Positions 18,755-25,955 of a DNA stretch of 64,000 bases are shown piece after piece. The DNA is taken from NCBI RefSeq assembly GCF_002303925.1, contig NZ_MRCS01000007.1:62001-126000 (forward strand), written 5' to 3'. The notes under the pieces are model-generated. The model was given only the letters and a program-made list of their open reading frames with translations, had not been told where the DNA came from and did not search any database. Each line of letters starts with the position of its first letter. The stretch's first letter is position 1. A program made the position numbers and the translations under genes. This DNA comes from Pseudomonas sp. ACN8 (lineage in GTDB: Bacteria; Pseudomonadota; Gammaproteobacteria; Pseudomonadales; Pseudomonadaceae).

Positions 18755-20652
18755 ACTTTCGCCGTCGCTGGGACATCAACACCCGCACCCAACTCATCAG
18801 CCTCGGCCCTGCACTGCTGCTGACCTTGTTGCTGATCAGCTTCTTCACGTTCGTGCGTATCCAGGATCTGCGTCAGGAAATCACCCACACCGGCCAGTTG
18901 ATCGCCAATCAACTGGCCCCGGCCACCGAGTACGGAGTGATTTCGGGCAACATCGAAGTGCTCGAAACCTTGCTCAAGGCGACGCTGGCCACGCCCAATG
19001 TGAGTTTTCTGGAAATCCAGGACAGCGCCAACCGGGTTCTGGTGTACGTTGAACAACCGAACGAACACCACAATCGCGCGCAACAGCTCGAAGTGTTCCA
19101 GGCACCGATTCGGCTCCAGCGCATCGCGTTGCACAATGATTTTTTCCAGAGCAGCAAAACCGCCACCGTGGCCCCTGTCGAAGACTATCTGGGCCGGGTG
19201 ATCGTCGGGCTGTCCAACGATGCCTTCAGCCGGCGCCAGCAGGAAATCGTGCTCAAGGCCGCCATCCTGGCGCTGTTCGCCCTGCTGTTTACCTTCCTCG
19301 TGGCCCGGCGCCTGGCGGGCAGCCTGTCGCAACCGATCCGTGATATCGGCAATGCGGTCAAGGCGATCCAGGACGGCGACTACAAGACACCGCTGCCCAT
19401 TGTCGACGACACCGAGCTGGGGGCGCTGTCGCAACACATCAATAACCTCGCCAGCGGTCTCGAGCAGGCCAGCCGCGAACAGCATCAAGCCATGGCGCAG
19501 TTGATCCAGACCCGCGAAGAAGCGGAAAAGGCCAACAACGCCAAATCCGATTTCCTCGCCATGATGAGCCATGAACTGCGCACACCGATGAATGGCGTAC
19601 TGGGCATGCTGCAGTTGCTTGAAACCACCGACATGACCGAGGAGCAGGTGGAGTACGCGGCGCTGGCCTCGGAGTCCACCGAGCACTTGCTCAAGGTCAT
19701 CAACGACATCCTGGATTTCTCGCGGATCGAACGTTCAGAGCTGGAGCTGGAGCACATCCCGTTCAACCTCGCCGACCTGATCGTCAGTTGCGCCCAGTCG
19801 TTCCAGCACAGCGCCGCGCAACGCGGTCTGGACCTGCAACTGATGATCCCCGACGACATGCGCGGCTTGCAGGTCAAGGGCGACCCGACGCGTATCCGGC
19901 AGATACTGGTCAACCTGGTCGGCAATGCGCTGAAGTTCACCGAAAAGGGCCACGTCACCATTGAGGCGCAGTGGCAGTCGCTGGACCACGAGTTGCTGTG
20001 GTTCACCTGCACCGTGCGCGACAGCGGTATCGGCATCCCGGCGCAAAGCCTGGAATTGATGTTCAACGCGTTCCAGCAGGCCGACAGCTCTATCTCGAGA
20101 CGCTACGGTGGCACGGGGCTGGGCCTGCCGATTGCCCGTACCCTGGCCGAACGCATGGGGGGCACCTTGCGCGCGCAGAGCGAGGAAGGCCGCGGTTCGG
20201 TGTTCACCCTGGAAATCCCCCTGGCATTGCACCAGCAGACACAACCGCTGTTACCCCCTCGCGCGCAATCGCGCAACAGCAACGGCGAAGGGCGCAATGT
20301 GCTGTTGGTCGAAGACAACCCGGTCAACCAGACCGTCATCGAAGCCATGTTGCGCAGCCTGGGCTTCAAGGTCAGTGTCGCCGCCGACGGCGCGCAGGCG
20401 GTACGCAGTGCCGAGAGCCTGATCTTTGAAGCGATCCTGATGGATTGCCGCTTGCCGATCATCGATGGCTATGAAGCCACCCGACAAATCCGCAAGCTGC
20501 CCGGTTGCACCGACCTGCCGATCATCGCCCTGACCGCCAACGCCTTGCAGGGCGACCGTGAAGCCTGCCTGTCGGCGGGGATGAACGATTACCTGGCCAA
20601 GCCGTTCAAACGGACTGATCTGCAGCAAATTCTGCAACGCTGGGTGCAGTAG
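18751..20652 (+). CDS. Hybrid histidine kinase with receiver domain, no Hpt (PA1611-like by position)
   Basis: A 633-residue kinase. TM1 is about 17-36, the periplasmic domain about 38-167, TM2 about 168-187, then HAMP (188-242), HisKA with H274 in MMSHELRTP, HATPase_c with N-box GNALKF and DSGIGIP and GGTGLGLP, and a C-terminal receiver with D565 in LMDCRLP. It ends at the receiver, so it needs a separate Hpt protein. In P. aeruginosa the kinase next to fabA is PA1611, which signals through HptB and binds RetS. The layout and position match, but orthology is inferred. It is coupled to the binding-protein gene and followed by fabA. Confidence 0.9.
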   Translation: MNFRRRWDINTRTQLISLGPALLLTLLLISFFTFVRIQDLRQEITHTGQLIANQLAPATEYGVISGNIEVLETLLKATLATPNVSFLEIQDSANRVLVYVEQPNEHHNRAQQLEVFQAPIRLQRIALHNDFFQSSKTATVAPVEDYLGRVIVGLSNDAFSRRQQEIVLKAAILALFALLFTFLVARRLAGSLSQPIRDIGNAVKAIQDGDYKTPLPIVDDTELGALSQHINNLASGLEQASREQHQAMAQLIQTREEAEKANNAKSDFLAMMSHELRTPMNGVLGMLQLLETTDMTEEQVEYAALASESTEHLLKVINDILDFSRIERSELELEHIPFNLADLIVSCAQSFQHSAAQRGLDLQLMIPDDMRGLQVKGDPTRIRQILVNLVGNALKFTEKGHVTIEAQWQSLDHELLWFTCTVRDSGIGIPAQSLELMFNAFQQADSSISRRYGGTGLGLPIARTLAERMGGTLRAQSEEGRGSVFTLEIPLALHQQTQPLLPPRAQSRNSNGEGRNVLLVEDNPVNQTVIEAMLRSLGFKVSVAADGAQAVRSAESLIFEAILMDCRLPIIDGYEATRQIRKLPGCTDLPIIALTANALQGDREACLSAGMNDYLAKPFKRTDLQQILQRWVQ

Positions 20653-20707
20653 TACAGGCCTTTCGAGCATCTGCGACTGGCGTGAAAGGCGAAAGTGCGG
20701 CAGTCTT

Positions 20708-20737
20708 AAGCCCCCGAACAGGCCCGAAAAGGGGCTT
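20708..20737 (+). terminator. Possible weak terminator after the hybrid kinase gene
   Basis: AAGCCCC and GGGGCTT form a 7-bp stem with a 16-nt loop between the kinase stop and the fabA promoter. There is no following U-run, so termination would be inefficient or Rho-assisted. Confidence 0.35.
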
Positions 20738-20750
20738 GAATAATAATTTC

Positions 20751-20768
20751 AGTGCACAAGTGTACATT
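20751..20768. promoter_or_regulatory. Imperfect palindrome upstream of fabA, FabR/DesT-like operator
   Basis: AGTGCACAAGTGTACATT is an 18-bp imperfect palindrome with the core ACA-N2-TGT seen in FabR/DesT (TetR family) operators of unsaturated fatty acid genes. It sits 132 bp before the fabA start. The assignment is by resemblance only. Confidence 0.45.
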
Positions 20769-20899
20769 CATGTCCTTGGTGCTGTGACTTTCACCACAAC
20801 GCAATAGTCTATGAGTAGGCTGCCGGTTCGAGGCATGAACGCTTCGATCGGCCGGGAAGATTTGCCCCACCTGCCGCATGGGACTATTGAGGAGCTCGC

Positions 20900-21415
20900 A
20901 TGACCAAACAAAACGCCTTTACCCGGGAAGACCTGCTGCGCTGCAGTCGCGGTGAGCTGTTCGGCCCAGGTAACGCGCAACTGCCCGCCCCGAACATGCT
21001 GATGGTTGATCGCATCACCCTGATCAGCGAAGAAGGTGGCAAGTACGGCAAAGGTGAATTGGTCGCCGAGCTGGATATCAATCCGGACCTGTGGTTCTTC
21101 GCCTGCCACTTCGAAGGCGATCCGGTGATGCCGGGCTGCCTGGGCCTGGACGCCATGTGGCAACTGGTCGGTTTCTTCCTGGGCTGGCAAGGCCTGCCGG
21201 GCCGTGGTCGTGCGCTGGGTTCGGGCGAAGTGAAATTCTTCGGCCAGGTCCTGCCGACCGCCAAGAAAGTCACCTATAACATTCATATCAAGCGCGTCCT
21301 CAAAGGCAAACTGAACCTGGCCATCGCCGACGGTTCGGTCACTGTCGACGGTCGCGAAATCTACACCGCCGAAGGCCTCCGGGTCGGCGTGTTCACCTCC
21401 ACTGACAACTTCTAA
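20900..21415 (+). CDS. fabA: 3-hydroxydecanoyl-ACP dehydratase/isomerase
   Basis: A 171-residue hotdog enzyme that dehydrates 3-hydroxydecanoyl-ACP and isomerises trans-2- to cis-3-decenoyl-ACP, the branch point for unsaturated fatty acids. The catalytic H70 ([13 protein letters not shown]) and D84 are at the same positions as in E. coli FabA, and the length is the same class. It has an excellent ribosome site (GAGGAG) and is followed 11 bp later by fabB. Confidence 0.98.
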   Translation: MTKQNAFTREDLLRCSRGELFGPGNAQLPAPNMLMVDRITLISEEGGKYGKGELVAELDINPDLWFFACHFEGDPVMPGCLGLDAMWQLVGFFLGWQGLPGRGRALGSGEVKFFGQVLPTAKKVTYNIHIKRVLKGKLNLAIADGSVTVDGREIYTAEGLRVGVFTSTDNF

Positions 21416-21426
21416 GGGTTATTCGC

Positions 21427-22647
21427 ATGCGCCGCGTCGTTATCACTGGTCTGGGCATCGTTTCTTGCCTGGGCAATGACAAAGAGACCGTCTCCGCTAA
21501 CCTGCGTGCAAGCCGCCCTGGCATCCGGTTCAACCCGGAATATGCCGAAATGGGTCTGCGTAGCCAGGTTTCCGGCTCCATTGACCTCAACCTTGAAGAA
21601 CTGATCGATCGCAAGATCTATCGCTTCGTCGGCCACGCGGCAGCTTATGCCTACCTGGCCATGAAAGATGCCATCACAGATTCCGGTCTGACCGAAGAAC
21701 AGGTTTCCAACGTGCGTACCGGCCTGATCGCTGGTTCCGGTGGCGCGTCGACCCTGAACCAGATGGAAGCGCTGGACATCCTGCGCGAGAAAGGCGTCAA
21801 GCGCGTCGGCCCGTACCGCGTCACGCGGACCATGGGCAGCACCGTTTCCGCCTGCCTGGCCACGCCGTTCAAGATCAAGGGTGTGAACTACTCGATCTCC
21901 TCCGCTTGCGCCACCAGTGCTCACTGCATCGGTAACGCCATGGAGCAGATCCAGCTGGGCAAGCAGGACATCGTTTTCGCCGGCGGCGGTGAAGAAGAAC
22001 ACTGGAGCCAATCGTTCCTGTTCGACGCCATGGGCGCCCTGTCCACCCAGTACAACGAAACCCCGGAAAAAGCTTCCCGTGCCTACGACGCCAAGCGTGA
22101 CGGTTTCGTCATTGCCGGCGGTGGCGGCATGGTCGTGGTTGAAGAGCTGGAACACGCTCTGGCCCGCGGCGCGAAGATCTACGCGGAAATCGTCGGCTAC
22201 GGCGCGACCTCCGACGGCTACGACATGGTTGCCCCGAGCGGCGAAGGCGCGATCCGCTGCATGCAGCAGGCGCTGTCCACCGTCGATACCCCGATCGACT
22301 ACCTGAACACCCACGGCACCTCGACCCCGGTCGGCGACGTCGCGGAAATGAAAGGCGTGCGTGAAGTGTTCGGCGACAAGGCTCCGGCCATCAGCTCCAC
22401 CAAGAGCCTGTCGGGTCACTCCCTGGGCGCCGCTGGTGTTCACGAAGCGATCTACTGCCTGCTGATGATGGAAGGCAACTTCATTGCCGGCTCCGCCAAC
22501 ATCGACGAGCTGGACCCTGAAGTGGCCGACCTGCCGGTACTGACCAAGACCCGCGAAAACGCCAGCATCAACACCGTGATGAGCAACAGCTTCGGTTTCG
22601 GTGGCACCAACGCCACCTTGGTACTGAAGCGCTGGCAGGGTAAGTAA
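21427..22647 (+). CDS. fabB: Beta-ketoacyl-ACP synthase I
   Basis: A 406-residue thiolase-fold condensing enzyme that elongates cis-3-decenoyl-ACP. The catalytic Cys161 lies in SSACATSAH, with the His pair in [11 protein letters not shown] (about 296) and SGHSLGAAG (about 331). It forms an operon with fabA and ends at a strong terminator. Together FabA and FabB set the unsaturated fatty acid content of the membrane. Confidence 0.98.
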   Translation: MRRVVITGLGIVSCLGNDKETVSANLRASRPGIRFNPEYAEMGLRSQVSGSIDLNLEELIDRKIYRFVGHAAAYAYLAMKDAITDSGLTEEQVSNVRTGLIAGSGGASTLNQMEALDILREKGVKRVGPYRVTRTMGSTVSACLATPFKIKGVNYSISSACATSAHCIGNAMEQIQLGKQDIVFAGGGEEEHWSQSFLFDAMGALSTQYNETPEKASRAYDAKRDGFVIAGGGGMVVVEELEHALARGAKIYAEIVGYGATSDGYDMVAPSGEGAIRCMQQALSTVDTPIDYLNTHGTSTPVGDVAEMKGVREVFGDKAPAISSTKSLSGHSLGAAGVHEAIYCLLMMEGNFIAGSANIDELDPEVADLPVLTKTRENASINTVMSNSFGFGGTNATLVLKRWQGK

Positions 22648-22672
22648 TACCCCGTCATAACGCCGCACAAAA

Positions 22673-22703
22673 AACGCCCCGACTGGTTCGGGGCGTTTTT
22701 TTT
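22673..22703 (+). terminator. Rho-independent terminator of fabAB
   Basis: A 10-bp GC-rich stem, AACGCCCCGA / TCGGGGCGTT, with a short loop followed by a run of eight T. Confidence 0.95.
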
Positions 22704-23050
22704 GCCTTGAGAAAAGCCCAAGACAGATGCAAGACCTGTGGGAGCGAGCCTGCTCGCGAAAAGGGAGTATCAGTCGACATATTTATTGGCTGACACACCG
22801 CTTTCGCGAGCAGGCTCGCTCCCACTGGTTTTATGCTCGAGACCGGATTTGCGGTGCTTCCAACATGAAGCTTTTGTCATGAAACTTAATGCCCAGCAAC
22901 CGAATGTCGCGTGTTTAGCGGGCTGCAGGACTGTTTCCGTTTTTGTAAAAAACCCGTACCAAACTCAGTCGTTTACTTAGCAAGCTACCAACATCTATAA
23001 CAGAGACCTGCACACGCCTTGCTGCAGATAACAGAGATTGGAGCTAGCAG
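22704..23050. other. 347-bp non-coding stretch with a REP doublet
   Basis: It holds a REP doublet (22739-22825) and about 220 bp of lower-GC DNA leading to the ribosome site GGAG of the small gene at 23051. No ORF, tRNA or clear promoter consensus is seen in the remainder. Confidence 0.6.
22739..22825. repeat. REP doublet
   Basis: GTGGGAGCGAGCCTGCTCGCGA and its inverted partner, about 40 bp apart, just beyond the fabB terminator. Confidence 0.85.
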
Positions 23051-23239
23051 ATGACTGTAAAAGTAACCGAACGCGACGATTCACATAAATCCCACGAGGG
23101 TGTAGCCGCCGGTATCCGGATCTGGGACGTGCATCAACAAGACCTGCTGGTCGGGATGTTCCACTCCGAGACCGAAGCGCAACACTACAGGGCCGAACTG
23201 GAAATGCTCGAGCGCGACCGCGAGCTCGCAACCCGTTGA
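23051..23239 (+). CDS. Small conserved-looking hypothetical protein (62 aa)
   Basis: A 62-residue soluble, charged protein (GIRIWDVHQQDLLVGMF, then a helical segment ending MLERDRELATR). It has a plausible GGAG ribosome site 9 bp upstream and normal codon use. No known domain is recognised. It stands alone on the plus strand, convergent with the nitrilase-like gene. Confidence 0.7.
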   Translation: MTVKVTERDDSHKSHEGVAAGIRIWDVHQQDLLVGMFHSETEAQHYRAELEMLERDRELATR

Positions 23240-23306
23240 AGACAGACTCCACCACCGTGCAGCCTGCCCCTCCCCCCACGGGCAGGCTGCGACCAAGGCA
23301 CGCGGC

Positions 23307-24254
23307 TCAGGCAATCTGAAAGGCCGCTAAATGAAGGGTGTCGTCGATCACCACCGAAGGAACAACACCGACGATCCAGCCCGCCTCAAGTTTCACCACC
23401 TCGCACTCACCATCGCCCATGCCGTCATTGCGGACGGCAAACTGAAGCGAAGACAGATGACGCTTGCCGTAATCGAAGTCCATGCCACAGGCAATCAGAA
23501 AATCGATTTTTGCCCCCGTCAGTTCAACTTCCTTGTCCCGCTCACCGTCTTTCAACACCGCATAATCCAGGCACAAATTGATGCCGAATGGGCAACCCGC
23601 TACAAGGCTGTTAATAAACGTTCCTTCGTAGCCACCAAAGTAACTGTGCTCGGCCTGCACACTACTGACTGTCTTTACCCTTACCACGACCTGATCGAAC
23701 AACTTGAAAAACCAGTACCCGTCTTCCGCTCCTACATTTTTTCCAAAATCAATTCCTGACACATAACGTTTCGGCCACATCGACATCAGCGGCATGTCGA
23801 CCTCATATTCCTTATTGGAAATGGTCAGCACATAATTGATGACATCGTAATAGCTCGACTCCCCCTCTCCCACCTTGATCAACGTCGCACAACTTCCCGC
23901 CAATAAAACGATCTTGCCGTAGCGCTCCACTGGCAGATCGCTTATCAAAAGCGTCACACATTCAGTCACCTTCGTCAGATAGGCAGAGTTCAGTTCGTGA
24001 AGCTCCTGTTCATTACGGACTTCGTGCCAGGGAATGTTCCAGAAAAACTCAGGCAAGGTAACGAAAACGCACGCGGGACTGCCGTGATCGTCGCGAGCAG
24101 CTTTCGCAGCGATCTTGATCTTTCGGCGTACAAGCTCCGCCCGTACGACAAGCTCGTCGTCCAGGTAATCGTGAATGGATTGATCGAGTTGTCGCGGCTG
24201 TGAAAGCTGCGATTTAAAAGTGGGTTGGCGTAACGAGGCGATACTTACCAGCAT
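23307..24254 (-). CDS. Nitrilase/carbon-nitrogen hydrolase-like orphan protein
   Basis: A 315-residue soluble protein. I do not recognise it as a named family, but it carries a candidate nitrilase-superfamily triad in the right order: E69 in TLPEFFWN, K162 in MWPKRYVSG and C228 in FGINLCLDY, followed by the hydrophobic strand IDFLIACGMDF. The spacings (93 and 66 residues) are longer than in standard nitrilases, so it would be divergent. Its base composition is visibly less GC-rich than its neighbours and it has no operon partners, which suggests acquisition by transfer. The ribosome site AAGGAT lies 7-8 bp before the ATG. The substrate is unknown. Confidence 0.65.
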   Translation of the reverse strand: MLVSIASLRQPTFKSQLSQPRQLDQSIHDYLDDELVVRAELVRRKIKIAAKAARDDHGSPACVFVTLPEFFWNIPWHEVRNEQELHELNSAYLTKVTECVTLLISDLPVERYGKIVLLAGSCATLIKVGEGESSYYDVINYVLTISNKEYEVDMPLMSMWPKRYVSGIDFGKNVGAEDGYWFFKLFDQVVVRVKTVSSVQAEHSYFGGYEGTFINSLVAGCPFGINLCLDYAVLKDGERDKEVELTGAKIDFLIACGMDFDYGKRHLSSLQFAVRNDGMGDGECEVVKLEAGWIVGVVPSVVIDDTLHLAAFQIA

Positions 24255-24316
24255 TGAGAATATCCTTATTCATTGAACTTCATTCCATTAGTTCTCTTCC
24301 CTGAGAATACTTCGGG

Positions 24317-24360
24317 CAAAAGAAAACCCGAGAGATCGTATCGACGCGACCTTTCGGGTT
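24317..24360 (-). terminator. Rho-independent terminator after the DUF2058 gene
   Basis: On the minus strand the stem AACCCGAAAGGTCG / CGATCTCTCGGGTT is followed by TTTTCTTTT. It separates the cysM-to-DUF2058 gene run from the nitrilase-like gene. Confidence 0.85.
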
Positions 24361-24412
24361 CAATTGATTAATCCAGCAATGTACTAACAAACATGTAATG
24401 CCAGAGAAGCGA

Positions 24413-24955
24413 TTACCACATCAGATCATCAGGGATCTTGTAGGCCGCGTACGGATCGTCCTCGACGCTGACTTCTTCGGTCTGCACATTCAACTGCACG
24501 ATGCGTTGCGGGTCGCGCTCCTGAATCTTCAATGCCGCCTCGCGCGGAATCACTTCGTAGCCGCCAGCGTGATGCACGATGGCCAGCGAACCGCTGCTGA
24601 GCTTGTTGCGCATCAGGGTGTTGACGCAGATGCGCTTGACCTTCTTGTCGTCGACGAAGTTGTAGTAATCCTCGGTCGTCAATTTCGGCAAACGCGAGAC
24701 TTCGATCAATTGCTTGACCTGCGCGGCACGGGCCTTGGCCTCAGCCTTTTCCTGCTGCTGGCGGTTGAGCTCCTGGTCGCGCTTGACCTTCTCGGCCATG
24801 GCTTCCTGTGCCGCGCGCTGCTGGGAGTCATCCAGCTCGATCTGGCCTTTGTGGGCCAGGCGTTGCTGTTTCTGCTTGTCTTTGCTGACCTGCTTGGCCT
24901 GCTTCTGGTTGACCAGCCCTGCTTTGAGCAACTGGTCGCGAAGGGAAATGCTCAT
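24413..24955 (-). CDS. DUF2058 family protein (YaiL-like)
   Basis: A 180-residue protein. The first 75 residues are very rich in Lys/Gln/Ala/Glu and predicted helical (LVNQKQAKQVSKDKQKQQR). The C-terminal half contains TTEDYYNFVDDKKVKRICVN and ends DDPYAAYKIPDDLMW, the DUF2058/YaiL signature. In pseudomonads it typically follows mazG. It lies 28 bp after mazG and ends at a terminator. Function unknown; the basic N-terminus would suit nucleic acid or ribosome contact. Confidence 0.88.
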   Translation of the reverse strand: MSISLRDQLLKAGLVNQKQAKQVSKDKQKQQRLAHKGQIELDDSQQRAAQEAMAEKVKRDQELNRQQQEKAEAKARAAQVKQLIEVSRLPKLTTEDYYNFVDDKKVKRICVNTLMRNKLSSGSLAIVHHAGGYEVIPREAALKIQERDPQRIVQLNVQTEEVSVEDDPYAAYKIPDDLMW

Positions 24956-24983
24956 GGTGCTTATTACTCACTTAGGCCACTGC

Positions 24984-25817
24984 TCAACCGCAGCTGGGCA
25001 AATTCTTTTCCTGACGTTTGGCTTCGCCCCACAAGGCGTCCAACTCTTCGAGGGTGCAATCTTCCATGGGACGGCGGGTGTCGCGCAATGCCTGTTCGAT
25101 AAAACGAAAGCGTCTTTCAAACTTGGCGTTGGCGCCACGCAGTGCCGTTTCCGGATCAACCTTGAGATGCCGCGCCAGATTGACCACGGAAAACAGCAGG
25201 TCACCGATCTCGTCGGCCACGGCCTCGGGATCATTTTCCGACATGGCTTCGAGGACTTCATCGAGCTCTTCACGCACTTTATCCAACACCGGCAAGGCGT
25301 CCGGCCAGTCGAAGCCGACCTGCCCTGCGCGCTTTTGCAATTTCGCCGAGCGTGACAACGCCGGCATTGCAGCGGGGACGTCATCGAGCAACGACAGCTG
25401 TTCAGGCGCCGAGGACCTCTCCGCGCGCTCCTCGGCCTTGATCTCTTCCCAACGCTGCTTGACCTGCGCTTCGCTCAGGCGTGGGACATCCAGTGGTGCG
25501 TAGAGATCGCCGGTGGGGAACACGTGAGGATGACGGCGGATCAGCTTTCGGGTGATGCTGTCGACCACGCCGGCGAACTCGAAGCGCCCTTCTTCCCGGG
25601 CCAATTGGCTGTAATACACCACCTGGAACAACAGATCGCCCAGCTCGCCCTGCACGTGATCGAAGTCGCCGCGCTCGATGGCATCGGCAACTTCATAGGC
25701 TTCTTCAAGGGTGTGCGGGACGATGGTGGCCCAGGTTTGCTTGATGTCCCACGGACAACCGTACTGCGGATCGCGCAGGCGGTTCATCAGGTGCAGCAGG
25801 TCTTCAAGTGAATACAT
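24984..25817 (-). CDS. mazG: Nucleoside triphosphate pyrophosphohydrolase MazG
   Basis: A 277-residue tandem MazG protein that hydrolyses NTPs and dNTPs to NMPs. The N-terminal domain (about 1-110) has WDIKQTWATIVPHTLEEAYE and ELGDLLFQVVYY. The C-terminal domain (about 145-260) has VREELDEVLEAM and DEIGDLLFSVVNLARHL, each with the EExxE/ExxD magnesium pattern. It is downstream of relA, separated by a REP doublet. In E. coli MazG lowers ppGpp in this context. Confidence 0.95.
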   Translation of the reverse strand: MYSLEDLLHLMNRLRDPQYGCPWDIKQTWATIVPHTLEEAYEVADAIERGDFDHVQGELGDLLFQVVYYSQLAREEGRFEFAGVVDSITRKLIRRHPHVFPTGDLYAPLDVPRLSEAQVKQRWEEIKAEERAERSSAPEQLSLLDDVPAAMPALSRSAKLQKRAGQVGFDWPDALPVLDKVREELDEVLEAMSENDPEAVADEIGDLLFSVVNLARHLKVDPETALRGANAKFERRFRFIEQALRDTRRPMEDCTLEELDALWGEAKRQEKNLPSCG

Positions 25818-25840
25818 CGTTCAGTCTCTTTCCGCTCCCT

Positions 25841-25938
25841 GTAGGAGCGAGCCTGCTCGCGATGGACGTTAACGATGACGCGTGCAATCTGAATGAACGC
25901 GCCGTTCTCTGGTTCATCGCGAGCAAGCTCGCTCCTAC
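25841..25938. repeat. REP doublet between relA and mazG
   Basis: Inverted GTAGGAGCGAGC arms about 50 bp apart; the right copy has GCAAGC for GCAGGC. It would form a hairpin within the relA-mazG transcript. Confidence 0.85.
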
Positions 25939-25955
25939 AGTAAAGCGCTCCCGTC

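Noticed and set aside
22738..22980. Short open frames across REP elements with recurring GASLLAK / SRAGSLL peptides
   Set aside because: The peptides are simply the REP palindrome translated; the same words recur at every REP site.
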